Shown here: positions 34,386 through 43,254 of the stretch, piece after piece
Numbering within the stretch: position 1 is the first letter of the stretch
Layout: the number at the start of each line of letters is the position of its first letter
Assembly: GCF_021531815.1 (NCBI RefSeq)
Contig: NZ_JADYUM010000006.1
Coordinates: 96,781-160,780, forward strand
From: Pseudoflavonifractor phocaeensis
GTDB taxonomy: Bacteria > Bacillota > Clostridia > Oscillospirales > Oscillospiraceae
Reading direction: 5' to 3'
DNA: 64,000 bases
Translations under genes and position numbers: made by a program
The notes under the pieces: model-generated
The model's database searches: none
The model's input: the letters and a program-made list of their open reading frames with translations, nothing else
Told to the model about the DNA's origin: nothing

Positions 34386-37376
34386 TTACAAAACAGACAG
34401 TCTTCCCCGGCCGCGATCCTTCGCATGGTAAAGGGCTTTATCCGCCGCTTCATACAGCTGGTTGAACGTCGTTTCCGATTCTGCGATGACCATACCCATG
34501 GAGATCCCTGTTCCGCCTTCTACCGCTTTCAGCGTAATATTGACCTTATCAAAAATCTGCTGCGCACGTTCCCGCAATTGTGCGTCAGGCGTGTCCTTAT
34601 CAAAAAAGAGTGCCGCTGCGAACTCGTCTCCGCCCATGCGGCAGGCGCGGTCCTCTTTCCGCAAAGACGTCATCAGTGTCTGCGCGGCTAAAATCAGGAA
34701 CTTATCGCCGTTATGATGCCCGAATGTATCGTTGTACTCCTTAAACCGGTCCACATCGACCATCAGCATCATGACTTTGGATCTACCCTCCAGGATCTTC
34801 AATTCCACATCGCTGCGGAATGCCGCGTGATTCAACAGCCCCGTGAGAGAATCCCTTCGGTACGTGCGTTCCCAGTATCTCAACCGGACCTGCGCCTTAT
34901 TTTGTTCCGCGGCCATCAGCATCTTCATGGAATAGGTGTTGGTCACGTCAGCGATGATGATCTCCGAGCGTTCGGCGCGCACGGCTGAATCATAATATAT
35001 TCTGCCGCAGCAAAACACATAAATGTCAGAGCCGTCCTTTCGCCGAATCTTATGTTCCTGAAACACCAGCGGATTCTTGGCAAGGCTGGCGTTGGTCTGA
35101 CACAGATATTCTATGCGGTCCTCGTCGGGGATCAGATCCGCCTGGCGTATGGGCGTCTGCCGGATATCTTCCGCTGTATACCCTGTCATCCGCTCGAAAT
35201 TCTCATCCACAGACACGATATACATGGAATCATCCAGCAAATACCGGCTATATGGCACCAGATGGACATTATGCCGTTTTTCCGCGCTCTCACTGCCGGT
35301 GCTTTCTTTCTCGTCCTGAGGAGTATCTCCGGACGCTTCCGACAGCACCCGGTTTTCTTCCGCTTCCGGCGGATTTTCCTTCAGGCTTTCGAGAAACTCC
35401 GATACGATATATGGGTCAAATTGGGTACCCGCGCACCGTTTCAATTCTTCCATGGCCTTTGCAACCGGCACAGCCCGCCTATAAGACCGGTCATTGACCA
35501 TGGCGTCATACGCGTCCACCACGGCGATCACTCTGGACAGGAGCGGAATACTCTCTCCGCTCAGACCGTCCGGATACCCCGTACCGTCCCAGCGCTCGTG
35601 ATGGTGCAGGATATCCTCCGCGATCCCCTTCAACTCGGTATTGCTGTTGGCAATATCGTAGCCTTTTTGCGTATGAGAGCGCAGGATCTTCCATTCTTCT
35701 TCGGAAAGCTTCCCCGGCTTATTCAGTATTTCCAGCGGAATTCCGATTTTGCCGATGTCATGCAGCAGGCAGAGCAGGGATAGATTGCTCTGCTGGATGT
35801 CTGTCAGCTCGATCCGCTTTCCAAGCGTTTCTCCCATCAGCTGTGTGCGCCGTACATGGTGTTCCGTGTCGCTGTCACATTCCTGAAGGGCCCGAACCAG
35901 GGACGTCAGCATTTCAGAATGGATCGACTCCCGGTCCAAGAGCTTCTTTGCGCGCATTGCTTGTGATGCCGCGTAGACGGTCTGAACGATATCCGGTGAT
36001 TCCTTTGTAAACATGCTGACCGCGTACTGTATCTTACCGGAGAAGTTTTGTTTGACCCGCTCCATGCAGTCCTGCATCTCGGCCTCACTGCTGTGGCTGC
36101 ACAGGGCGATGAGATGCGCTTCCAAACCACGCACATAATAGGCGTGCTTTGGAAAATATTGACGCATGGTATCCGCGAGCAGTCTGATTTTTTGGTCCCC
36201 CACATGGTTTCCCATGGTGCTGTTGATGACCGACAAACTGTTGATGTCGCAAATGGCCACCGCTGTGGGACAGGGGAATGTGTTTGGCTGATCCCGGACA
36301 AACATTCGGAAGCTCTCCAAGTTTTGAAAGCCGGTCAGCAGGTCAGTCTCAAGCGCCGCGTCCGAAAACACAAACAACTGCCCAAGCCTTTGCTCCTTTT
36401 CGTTTTTCAGACTGCGGATATCACACCGAAGCGGCCTGATTTCCTCCTCTTTCTTGATATAGCATTGGAGGGAAAAGCTGTCATTTTCCGTTTCAGAATT
36501 CAGAGACAGGCCGTAGCAGTTCAGAAAATCCTTCAATTCCGCGCACTGTTCCATCTGGATGCCGCCCAGAAGATCATCCGCTCTTTTGTTATGGAGGATC
36601 AGGTGGTCATGATAGTCAAACAAGACGATTCCCTGGCCGATATTTTCAAAAATACTGGTTTTCAGACAGTTCAGCATGCCGTGGGTCGAGTATTCGAAAC
36701 AGCTCCAATAAAGCAAAAAGGCCGTTAAACTGTACCCACAGATGGAATAGTCCAGGAGGTTATAGATACTCACGCCCGGCCAGTAGAGAAACACACCGTT
36801 CACTGCAACGATCGTCACGATCCCGAGGATCACATAGCGGTACTGGGAACGGTACTCCTGAGGAATCCTCCGCAGCTTCCGGATCAGCAGGATCAGGATC
36901 ACCGCCACCAGAGTGTATGTAAAAAGGAGATGCATCCAATACAGCGGCTTCATTTGATAGCTGTACTTCGCAATGTATGTATCTCTCCGGACGTAATGGA
37001 CGGCAATTTCGCAAAAGGGATTAATGGTAAAAATCACGGCCTCAAATATTGCATACAGAACGCTTAAGCCGATCGCCCTTTTTCCGAGCGTTGTAAATTT
37101 CCCTTTTGTAAAATAAACGGTGAAAATGAGAAGGCAGATCAGCATGATGTCGATATTGACAAAATAGATGCTGGACATGACCGAGACGCAGAGATAATCG
37201 TTGTTCAGGATGCTGATCAGGTAACTGATATCCACCACAGCCGCACCGGCGCAGGCAAATCCCAAGTACCTCCCTGTGGTCTTGTTCTTCAGAATGGATT
37301 TGATAGCCAGGACCCCGTCAGTCAAGGCGATCAGGATGGAAATCTTGATATAACAATCCAAAAACAATGCGTGCAT
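34386..37376 (-). CDS. Membrane-bound cyclic-di-GMP protein: degenerate GGDEF - HD-GYP - PAS - GGDEF
   Basis: 996 residues. Residues 1-220 hold about seven or eight membrane helices (a sensor input). A PAS-like linker follows, then a GGDEF-like domain (about 345-500: TDLLTGFQNLESF, AICDINSLSVINSTMGNHVGD) whose active-site motif is replaced by RGLEA, so it should be catalytically dead. An HD-GYP phosphodiesterase follows with HDIGKIGIP (His539-Asp540) and HHERWDGTGYPDGL, then a PAS domain with PAC (YTAEDIRQTPI), and a C-terminal intact GGDEF (SLTGLLNHAAFRSD; MGGDEF at 914-919). It can therefore in principle make and degrade c-di-GMP. Isolated gene. Confidence 0.9.
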   Translation of the reverse strand: MHALFLDCYIKISILIALTDGVLAIKSILKNKTTGRYLGFACAGAAVVDISYLISILNNDYLCVSVMSSIYFVNIDIMLICLLIFTVYFTKGKFTTLGKRAIGLSVLYAIFEAVIFTINPFCEIAVHYVRRDTYIAKYSYQMKPLYWMHLLFTYTLVAVILILLIRKLRRIPQEYRSQYRYVILGIVTIVAVNGVFLYWPGVSIYNLLDYSICGYSLTAFLLYWSCFEYSTHGMLNCLKTSIFENIGQGIVLFDYHDHLILHNKRADDLLGGIQMEQCAELKDFLNCYGLSLNSETENDSFSLQCYIKKEEEIRPLRCDIRSLKNEKEQRLGQLFVFSDAALETDLLTGFQNLESFRMFVRDQPNTFPCPTAVAICDINSLSVINSTMGNHVGDQKIRLLADTMRQYFPKHAYYVRGLEAHLIALCSHSSEAEMQDCMERVKQNFSGKIQYAVSMFTKESPDIVQTVYAASQAMRAKKLLDRESIHSEMLTSLVRALQECDSDTEHHVRRTQLMGETLGKRIELTDIQQSNLSLLCLLHDIGKIGIPLEILNKPGKLSEEEWKILRSHTQKGYDIANSNTELKGIAEDILHHHERWDGTGYPDGLSGESIPLLSRVIAVVDAYDAMVNDRSYRRAVPVAKAMEELKRCAGTQFDPYIVSEFLESLKENPPEAEENRVLSEASGDTPQDEKESTGSESAEKRHNVHLVPYSRYLLDDSMYIVSVDENFERMTGYTAEDIRQTPIRQADLIPDEDRIEYLCQTNASLAKNPLVFQEHKIRRKDGSDIYVFCCGRIYYDSAVRAERSEIIIADVTNTYSMKMLMAAEQNKAQVRLRYWERTYRRDSLTGLLNHAAFRSDVELKILEGRSKVMMLMVDVDRFKEYNDTFGHHNGDKFLILAAQTLMTSLRKEDRACRMGGDEFAAALFFDKDTPDAQLRERAQQIFDKVNITLKAVEGGTGISMGMVIAESETTFNQLYEAADKALYHAKDRGRGRLSVL

Positions 37377-38023
37377 ACTGGATTCCCCGTCCTTCTCAGG
37401 GTAATATTTCCCGGTTTTAAGCGCATCTTTCGATTACATTTATACACTATTTCCCTATAAACATCAATACTTCGCAGGAATTTTGCCTGAGCTATACCGC
37501 CAAATGAGCGGGGCCGTTGCAGAATGCATCGTCTCCAATTTCTGCGTGATGCCGCGCACAAAGAGCAGCCCTGAGGACGCAGGGGAACACTGCGGCACGG
37601 GACGGCTTTCGCCTTGTTTGCGCTTACGCGCTGCTGCGGGTCCCTTCCCAAGAAGGTGTGCCGTCTGCGACCGCTTCAAGCGGATCATGGGCAAGCTCGG
37701 CTCCCCGTCCCCCGGTTTCACCGCCTCATACACCCGCATGTCCAGCACACGGCAAAAAAATATATCCATAAAAAGCAGAACGCCCAAACTGTCAAAGGTG
37801 CTTGATAGTTTGAGCCTCTGCGTTTCAGATTCATTCTGAGCCAGAATTTTTACGAAAAGCTCATCTGAATCGACCTTTTTACCTTCTTTGAAAGGGACCT
37901 GCGTCACGATCACTGTGTCGTTCTCAAAGAAATCAATTTTTTCTCTCGCTGTTCCGTGTTCGCGTCGTTGCTCGCACGTAATCCATACTAATTTTACTTC
38001 TTACCTGCCGCCTTGGCTGTGCA
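37377..38023. other. Gene-poor scar
   Basis: 647 bp. One minus-strand frame of 149 codons (37464-37913) is open, with an N-terminal KILAQNESETQRLKLSSTFD stretch, but its C-terminal half has the composition of an overprinted non-coding sequence, no ribosome site fits and no family is recognised. I read the stretch as an unannotatable remnant. Confidence 0.4.
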
Positions 38024-38776
38024 TCAAACGAACTGGAAGCCTGCGCCGCCCAGCACACGGTCCAGACTGCCGCAGGCGGACAGCGGCGTATACTTTCCGG
38101 TTACACCGCCTTCGGAGAAGCTGGAGACACGAATGGTAAAGTCAATTCCTTTGCCAACCAGATGGATGAGGTGGGTGTTGGTGTGGACGGAGGGATCGGC
38201 GATGATCTTGGACCGGGTCTTGTCAAAGCCGATACCGGCCAGGGCGATGGCCGCGTGAACATTGACGTTGCGGGGGTAGAGTTCGGCGGCCTTACGGGTG
38301 GGGCCCTCATACAGGACCGTATACTCCGTGTCAGCGCGTCCCAGGCTGGCGGGGCTCTTGATGGTCTCCACCGTGACCTCGGTCAGCTCGCTGCGTCCGT
38401 CAAAAATGCCGTCCAGGCCCAAAATGGCGCCGTGGGGCAGATAGACCATGTGGCCGTGTTCCTTAGCGGCGGCCTCAGCCCCGGCCCGCAGGCCGTCATC
38501 CCGGAAAGCGGTCATGGAGAAGGGCATGAAGTCGGTGTATTTCAAAACCCTGACCATGAACTGGGCGACCACGTCGGCGTTGGCGCACTCCACCACCAGG
38601 TCCAGCCCCTCCAACATTTCGTCCGTCACTTCTTTGACCACAGGGATGCCGTTGAGATCGTTTTCCTTCAGGAAGGGATCGTAGACGAAGGCCACCTCAG
38701 CCTTGCCGTTCTCCTGAACATGCTTCATCATATTGCGGCCAATCTTTCCGCCGCCCAAAAACGCGATTTTTTTCAT
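38024..38776 (-). CDS. nadX: L-aspartate dehydrogenase-like protein (NadX family)
   Basis: 250 residues. Rossmann start IAFLGGGKIGRNMM, ECANADVVAQF, the SMTAFRDDGLRAGAE and LPHGAILGLDGIFDGR segments with the catalytic His region (NVNVHAAIALAGIGFDKTR), as in aspartate dehydrogenase of DUF108/NadX. NadX oxidises L-aspartate to iminoaspartate for NAD synthesis. It lies 18 bp downstream of an aminotransferase gene on the same strand, so a catabolic amino-acid or amino-sugar-acid role is equally possible. ATG 38776 with GGAGGGAATA upstream. Confidence 0.85.
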   Translation of the reverse strand: MKKIAFLGGGKIGRNMMKHVQENGKAEVAFVYDPFLKENDLNGIPVVKEVTDEMLEGLDLVVECANADVVAQFMVRVLKYTDFMPFSMTAFRDDGLRAGAEAAAKEHGHMVYLPHGAILGLDGIFDGRSELTEVTVETIKSPASLGRADTEYTVLYEGPTRKAAELYPRNVNVHAAIALAGIGFDKTRSKIIADPSVHTNTHLIHLVGKGIDFTIRVSSFSEGGVTGKYTPLSACGSLDRVLGGAGFQFV

Positions 38777-38794
38777 AGTATTCCCTCCATTCCA

Positions 38795-40006
38795 TCAATG
38801 TTTGCGGTAGAGTTCCAGAATGGCCAGCAGCCGCTCCATGGCTGCCACGGCCTTCTCCTTATCCTGGGAGAAATTGATGCGGAACTGGTGGAGATATTGG
38901 GGACCGAATTCAGTGCCGGGCGTCACGGTGACCCCTGCCAGCTGGCGCAGGATGCGGATGAACTGGTGCAGGCTCACGTCCAGCTCCGGGATGGTGACAA
39001 ACAGGTAGCTGCCGCCCTCGGTGGGCCGGGCGGAGACGCCGGGCACCCCTTCCAGCTTGGCCATGATGGCGTCCCGGATCTCCCGGTGAGCCGCCACACG
39101 GGCTTCCATCCAGCCCTCCGGCTCGTTGAACCAGGTTTTGAACACCGCCTGGTTGTAGCCGCTGCAGCGCAGGGCCATGACAGCCTGTAGCTTCTCCATG
39201 CGCTCGATGATCTCCGCGGTGCCGAAGGCCACACCCAAGCGGTAGCCGCTGAGAGACTCCGTCTTGGAGGGACCGATAATGGTGATGAGATTTTCAGGGA
39301 TCTCTTTCTGAGCGCAGAGGTGGGTGTACTGGACGCCGGGGTAGAGCTGGCGGGAGTACAGTTCGTCCACCAGCAGGGTGGCGTTATACTGCTTCGCCAT
39401 CGCCGCGATGGAGACAATCTCGTCATAGGAGTACACACAGCCCACCGGGTTATTTGGATTGGAGAACAGGAACAGCTTTGCGCCCTGGCGGAAGGCCTGT
39501 TCCAGGGCCGCCAGGGCGATGCCTGCTCCGGTCTGGACCCTATCATATGCCATGGGTACGGCCACCATCTGGCCGCCGAAAAACTCCACCATCTTCCGGT
39601 TGGCAAAATAGTCCGGCTCCACGATGGCCACTTTGTCCCCGGGCATGATATTGGCTCCCATGGCCAGGAACAGGGCGCCCTGGGTACCCGGGGTCAGGAT
39701 CACGTTCTGAGCGGGGTCGACGGCGGCTCCGGTGAATTTGGACAGGCTGCTTGCCACGTGCTCCAGGATCTCCTTGCGGCCGCGGTAGGGGGTATAGGCC
39801 TGGGCTCCCCCCTCCTCCACACCGGCGGCAAATACCTCAAAGCTGCCGGGGGTGGGGATGTGGGCGTCCACATCTCCGTGAGAGAAGTCCACAGGCGCGC
39901 CCTCCAGCTTCCCGCAGCGCAGCTCCAGCGCCTGAGACTTTTGAAGGGTCTCCTGGCCGGGGGCATTATCGATCCCCAGTTTTGCAAATTTTTCCTGAAT
40001 GGTCAT
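38795..40006 (-). CDS. PLP-dependent class I/II aminotransferase
   Basis: 403 residues from ATG 40006, which has AAGGAGGTATTTTAC upstream. Fold type I features: LTPGTQGALFLAMGANI, FLFSNPNNPVGCVYSYDEI, LLVDELYSRQLYPGV (Asp contacting the pyridine N), the PLP-Lys motif GPSKTESLSGYRLGVAFG, and a substrate-binding Arg near FRINFSQ. It transaminates an amino acid or amino compound with 2-oxoglutarate or pyruvate. First gene of a two-gene operon with the aspartate dehydrogenase-like gene. Substrate not predictable. Confidence 0.9.
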   Translation of the reverse strand: MTIQEKFAKLGIDNAPGQETLQKSQALELRCGKLEGAPVDFSHGDVDAHIPTPGSFEVFAAGVEEGGAQAYTPYRGRKEILEHVASSLSKFTGAAVDPAQNVILTPGTQGALFLAMGANIMPGDKVAIVEPDYFANRKMVEFFGGQMVAVPMAYDRVQTGAGIALAALEQAFRQGAKLFLFSNPNNPVGCVYSYDEIVSIAAMAKQYNATLLVDELYSRQLYPGVQYTHLCAQKEIPENLITIIGPSKTESLSGYRLGVAFGTAEIIERMEKLQAVMALRCSGYNQAVFKTWFNEPEGWMEARVAAHREIRDAIMAKLEGVPGVSARPTEGGSYLFVTIPELDVSLHQFIRILRQLAGVTVTPGTEFGPQYLHQFRINFSQDKEKAVAAMERLLAILELYRKH

Positions 40007-40130
40007 GTAAAATACCTCCTTAGTCCGCGATCCGGCCCCCTCCGCTTGGGCGCCAGTTCCTTCTGATCCCATTATACCATCGGGAGGCATTCCGGTCCAA
40101 TATACGATTGAGCATAACCGGATAAAAATA

Positions 40131-40163
40131 AAAACCCTTGAAGCCTTACAGCTTCAAGGGTTT
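40131..40163 (-). terminator. Terminator after tRNA-Val
   Basis: A 13-bp perfect stem (40132-40144 with 40151-40163, AAACCCTTGAAGC type) with T-run GGGTTTTTATTTTT on the minus strand. Confidence 0.85.
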
Positions 40164-40167
40164 GTTC

Positions 40168-40243
40168 TGGTGGACGATACAGGACTCGAACCTGTGACCT
40201 CCCGCACGTCAAGCGGATGCTCTACCAGCTGAGCTAATCATCC
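40168..40243 (-). tRNA. tRNA-Val (anticodon GAC)
   Basis: 76 nt on the minus strand. Acceptor stem GGATGAT with ATCGTCC, D-stem GCTC/GAGC, anticodon stem with 7-nt loop TTGACGT (GAC), T-stem ACAGG/CCTGT with loop TTCGAGT, and an encoded CCA end. Confidence 0.95.
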
Positions 40244-40257
40244 GAACAGCATGGATT

Positions 40258-40286
40258 ATTATACCCGCTCTTATTTATTTTGTCAA
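40258..40286 (-). promoter_or_regulatory. Consensus promoter of tRNA-Val
   Basis: Perfect -35 TTGACA (40281-40286) and -10 TATAAT (40258-40263) with 17-bp spacing, minus strand, 15 bp upstream of the tRNA 5' end. Confidence 0.9.
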
Positions 40287-40422
40287 CACCTTTTTCGCAT
40301 CTCTCCCGAAAAAAAGATTTTTTCCCGCTGCACTCCATTTTCTTTTATATTTTCAATGAAACCTTTGGCAAACTATGATATAATGAATATAGCTAACCCC
40401 ATTCTCTAAAGGAGGATTGTAT

Positions 40423-41748
40423 ATGTTAAAACTCGATTGCTCTAAGCTGTCTGGTTTCCTTTCTCAGGACTATGTGTCCAGCCGTCAGGCCGGTCTGGAG
40501 AAGGCCGCCGCCATGCTGGCCAACCACGACGGCCCCGGCGGCGACTTCACCGGCTGGGTGACCCTGCCCCGGGACTACGACAAGGAGGAGTTCGCCCGGA
40601 TCAAGGCTGCCGCCCAGAAGATCCAACAGCAGTCCCAGGTGCTGGTCGTCATCGGCATCGGCGGCTCTTACTTGGGCGCCCGGGCTGTCATCGAGCTGCT
40701 GGCCTCCCCCAATTACAACCTGAAGAAGAAAGACACCCCTGACATCTACTTTGCCGGCAACGGCCTGTCCACCGACGCTCTGCTGGAGCTCATCTCCCTC
40801 ATCGGCGACCGGGACTTCTCCGTCAACGTCATCTCCAAGTCCGGCACCACCACTGAGCCCGCCGTGGCCTTCCGCATTTTCAAGGGCATGCTGGAGGAGA
40901 AGTACGGCAAGGAGGGCGCACGGGAACGCATTTACGCCACCACCGACAAGGCCCGGGGCGCCCTGAAGGGCCTGGCCGACGGCGAGGGCTATGAGGAGTT
41001 CGTGGTGCCCGATGACGTGGGTGGCCGCTATTCCGTCCTTACCGCCGTGGGCCTGCTGCCCATCGCCGCCGCCGGCATTGACATCGAGGCGCTGATGGCC
41101 GGCGCCGCTCAGGCCATGACCGAGCTGGCCGTTCCCGGACTGGACAACCCCGCCTGGCAGTATGCCGCCGCCCGCCACGCCCTGTACCAGAGCGGCAAGA
41201 AGGTGGAGCTGCTGGCCTGCTATGAGCCCCCCTTCCGCTTCTTTGCCGAGTGGTGGAAGCAGCTGTACGGCGAGAGCGAGGGCAAGGACGGCAAGGGCAT
41301 CTTCCCCGCCAGCGTGGAATTCACCGCCGACCTGCACTCCATGGGCCAGTATATCCAGGAAGGCGAGCGCCTCATGTTCGAGACGGTGGTCAAGTTCGCC
41401 CCCAAGGGTGAGTTCATCATCCCCACCGACCCCGACAACGCGGACGGCCTGAACTTCCTGGCCGGCAAGCCCCTGTCCTTTGTGGCTGAAAAGGCCATGC
41501 GGGGCGTGATCTTGGCCCATGTGGACGGCGGCGTGCCCAACATCCTGCTGGAGCTGCCCGCCATCAGCGAGAGCAGCGTGGGCTGGCTGATCTATTTCTT
41601 CGAGTATGTCTGCGGCCTGTCCGGCTATCTGTTGGAGGTCAACCCCTTCAACCAGCCCGGCGTGGAGGCCTACAAGAAGAACATGTTCGCCCTTCTGGGC
41701 AAGCCCGGCTACGAGGAGCTGAAGGCCGAGCTGGAGGCCCGTCTCTAA
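40423..41748 (+). CDS. pgi: Glucose-6-phosphate isomerase
   Basis: 441 residues from ATG 40423 with AAAGGAGG 8 nt upstream; the Firmicute-type length. [18 protein letters not shown] contains the phosphate-binding GGSxLG motif, [12 protein letters not shown] the second phosphate loop, [17 protein letters not shown] the catalytic Glu, and the C-terminal [16 protein letters not shown] the catalytic Lys. It interconverts glucose-6-phosphate and fructose-6-phosphate in glycolysis. A -10 TATAAT at about 40378-40383 serves it. Confidence 0.97.
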   Translation: MLKLDCSKLSGFLSQDYVSSRQAGLEKAAAMLANHDGPGGDFTGWVTLPRDYDKEEFARIKAAAQKIQQQSQVLVVIGIGGSYLGARAVIELLASPNYNLKKKDTPDIYFAGNGLSTDALLELISLIGDRDFSVNVISKSGTTTEPAVAFRIFKGMLEEKYGKEGARERIYATTDKARGALKGLADGEGYEEFVVPDDVGGRYSVLTAVGLLPIAAAGIDIEALMAGAAQAMTELAVPGLDNPAWQYAAARHALYQSGKKVELLACYEPPFRFFAEWWKQLYGESEGKDGKGIFPASVEFTADLHSMGQYIQEGERLMFETVVKFAPKGEFIIPTDPDNADGLNFLAGKPLSFVAEKAMRGVILAHVDGGVPNILLELPAISESSVGWLIYFFEYVCGLSGYLLEVNPFNQPGVEAYKKNMFALLGKPGYEELKAELEARL

Positions 41749-41831
41749 GCCGTTTGCAGTCTAGATTTCTCCAGGGGAACGGAACTTTTTCTCCCGTTCC
41801 GCCCCTCCGCAAAAAATTCACAATAATTCAG

Positions 41832-41860
41832 TTGAAAAAGCCCCCCCAATATGGTACAGT
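41832..41860 (+). promoter_or_regulatory. Promoter of the P-loop protein gene
   Basis: -35 TTGAAA (41832-41837), 17-bp spacer, -10 TACAGT (41855-41860). Confidence 0.65.
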
Positions 41861-41914
41861 GTTAACAAGCAAAGGGAACCATTCCCTACGGCAATTCGTT
41901 AAGGAGTGATACAC

Positions 41915-42325
41915 ATGATTCGAGTCATCATGGGCAAGAAGGGCTCCGGTAAGACCAAGCAGATGATCGATATGATCAACAGCGCTGTCCAGACCGAGCA
42001 CGGCAACGTGGTTTGCATTGAGAAGGGCAATAAGCTGACCTTCGACATTCACTATCAGATTCGCCTGGTGGAAGCCAGTCAGTATGATATTGCCAACTAC
42101 ACCGCCCTGAAGGGCTTCGTCAGCGGCCTGTATGCCGGCAACTACGACATTACCCATATCTTTATTGACAGCCTGACCAAGATCGTCGGCAGCGAGTGCG
42201 ACAATGAGACGGAGAAGTTCCTGGATTGGCTGAACAACTTCGGTGAGAAGCACAACATCAAGTTCACCATCACCATCAGCGACGACGAGTCTCTGGCCCC
42301 CGAGGGTGTTAAGAAGTATTTCTGA
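41915..42325 (+). CDS. Small P-loop nucleotide-binding protein of unknown function
   Basis: 136 residues from ATG 41915; AAGGAG is 8 nt upstream. Walker A GKKGSGKTKQ at residues 7-16, a candidate Walker B ITHIFIDSLTK near 85-95, otherwise a compact alpha/beta protein (NVVCIEKGNKLTFDIHYQIR). Only one NTPase lobe is present, shorter than kinases of known families. Monocistronic with its own promoter and terminator, so probably a core-type gene in this group of bacteria. Role unknown. Confidence 0.8.
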   Translation: MIRVIMGKKGSGKTKQMIDMINSAVQTEHGNVVCIEKGNKLTFDIHYQIRLVEASQYDIANYTALKGFVSGLYAGNYDITHIFIDSLTKIVGSECDNETEKFLDWLNNFGEKHNIKFTITISDDESLAPEGVKKYF

Positions 42326-42353
42326 TCTCTTCTGCCCATGCCTGAAACAACAT

Positions 42354-42391
42354 AAAAAATGGCCGCTGTCTTAAGACAGCGGCCATTTTTT
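42354..42391. terminator. Strong bidirectional terminator
   Basis: A 17-bp perfect stem (42354-42370 with 42375-42391; AAAAAATGGCCGCTGTC type) with a TTAA loop. Confidence 0.93.
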
Positions 42392-42503
42392 ATATACGCC
42401 GACGAGAACTCCGCCGGCCGGCTCCTTGGTCCCGGCAGACCCAGGGCATGTTTCAAAGTCCCTTATCCCGGTCTGCGGCGGAAAAAAGGTCCTCTTCCGG
42501 AGG

Positions 42504-42532
42504 TTGACAGAACACAGAATTAGGAGTATCCT
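42504..42532 (+). promoter_or_regulatory. Orphan promoter running into a perfect inverted repeat
   Basis: -35 TTGACA (42504-42509), 17-bp spacer, -10 TATCCT (42527-42532). No gene follows within 400 bp on this strand. Confidence 0.55.
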
Positions 42533-42572
42533 AAGGGCAGGTATAGAACATTAGTTCTATACCTGCCCTTAG
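42531..42572. repeat. Perfect 19-bp inverted repeat
   Basis: 42531-42549 is fully complementary to 42554-42572 with an ATTA loop (arms CTAAGGGCAGGTATAGAAC and complement). No T-run follows. It begins inside the -10 box of the promoter at 42504. Confidence 0.8.
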
Positions 42573-42913
42573 CTTTCAAGCAGAACCGCCGGAAAATGCG
42601 CAGGCACTCTTTCCGTGCCGCAGGGCCGCTGCCCCATCTGTGCTCAAACAGGAAAAACGGCGATCCCTGTCGGGATCACTGTCTTTCTGTTGGGTGACTT
42701 CCATTCCGGATAGTTTCGTTCACAGCCCGAATCGAAGCCCGGCGCAGCGGGTTCGATTCGGAAGCGGGGAGCAGCGGAATGAGCGCACGATGGGTTTTGG
42801 TGCGGAGCATAAAAACGGCAGCCAAAACCGCCCGCAGGGCGGTCACCAAACCACAACCCAACAAAGTGGTTGTGGTTTGGAAAGGAGGAGCAGCGGAATG
42901 AGCGCACGACGAT
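42573..42913. other. Gene-free repeat-bearing region
   Basis: No gene recognised. A 23-bp sequence (GGAGCAGCGGAATGAGCGCA plus CGA) occurs twice, at 42768-42790 and 42887-42909, 119 bp apart. Between them lie hairpins ACCGCCC/GGGCGGT (about 42828-42844) and an 11-bp stem 42846-42856 with 42870-42880 (CCAAACCACAA type). Confidence 0.6.
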
Positions 42914-42952
42914 TTTATAAAAAATCGTCGCAAGCGATATGTAGCTTGCGAC
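42914..42952 (-). terminator. Terminator of the tRNA-Thr/tRNA-Tyr operon
   Basis: On the minus strand the stem GTCGCAAGC/GCTTGCGAC (42944-42952 with 42927-42935) is followed by GATTTTTTATAAAA. A second hairpin (42908-42916 with 42921-42929) shares three bases with it. Confidence 0.85.
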
Positions 42953-42956
42953 GACG

Positions 42957-43041
42957 TGGTGGAGGAGGGTGGATTCGAACCACCGAAGCGAAACGCAACA
43001 GATTTACAGTCTGCCCCCTTTGGCCACTCGGGAACTCCTCC
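42957..43041 (-). tRNA. tRNA-Tyr (anticodon GTA)
   Basis: 85 nt with a long variable arm (class II). Acceptor GGAGGAG/CTCCTCC, anticodon loop CTGTAAA (GTA) on a CAGA/TCTG stem, T-arm GGTGG-TTCGAAT-CCACC and an encoded CCA end. Confidence 0.95.
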
Positions 43042-43054
43042 AAATATGAAGTTG

Positions 43055-43130
43055 TGGAGCTGGTGGACGGATTCGAACCCCCGACCTGCTGATTACAAAT
43101 CAGCTGCTCTACCGGCTGAGCTACACCAGC
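43055..43130 (-). tRNA. tRNA-Thr (anticodon TGT)
   Basis: 76 nt. Acceptor GCTGGTG/CACCAGC, D-stem GCTC/GAGC, anticodon loop TTTGTAA (TGT) on a CTGA/TCAG stem, T-loop TTCGAAT, discriminator T and an encoded CCA. Co-transcribed with tRNA-Tyr 13 bp downstream. Confidence 0.95.
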
Positions 43131-43159
43131 ACATCAGTGTCTGTCCAACAGCAAGGGAT

Positions 43160-43188
43160 ATTATACTAAAAGGCGGTTGGATTGTCAA
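43160..43188 (-). promoter_or_regulatory. Consensus promoter of the tRNA-Thr/Tyr operon
   Basis: Perfect TTGACA (43183-43188) and TATAAT (43160-43165), 17-bp spacing, minus strand, 29 bp upstream of the tRNA-Thr 5' end. Confidence 0.9.
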
Positions 43189-43254
43189 GCACATTTTCAA
43201 AATTCTTTCCTGTTTTTTCGTCAGGGCAGAAGGGAGAGAGGGGACACGCGGAGG

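Noticed and set aside
37464..37913. 149-codon minus-strand frame as a gene
   Set aside because: No ribosome site, C-terminal half of random composition, no recognisable family; kept only as part of the scar description.
42768..42909. CRISPR array
   Set aside because: Only two copies of the 23-bp repeat, a long unequal spacer, no cas genes; not an array.
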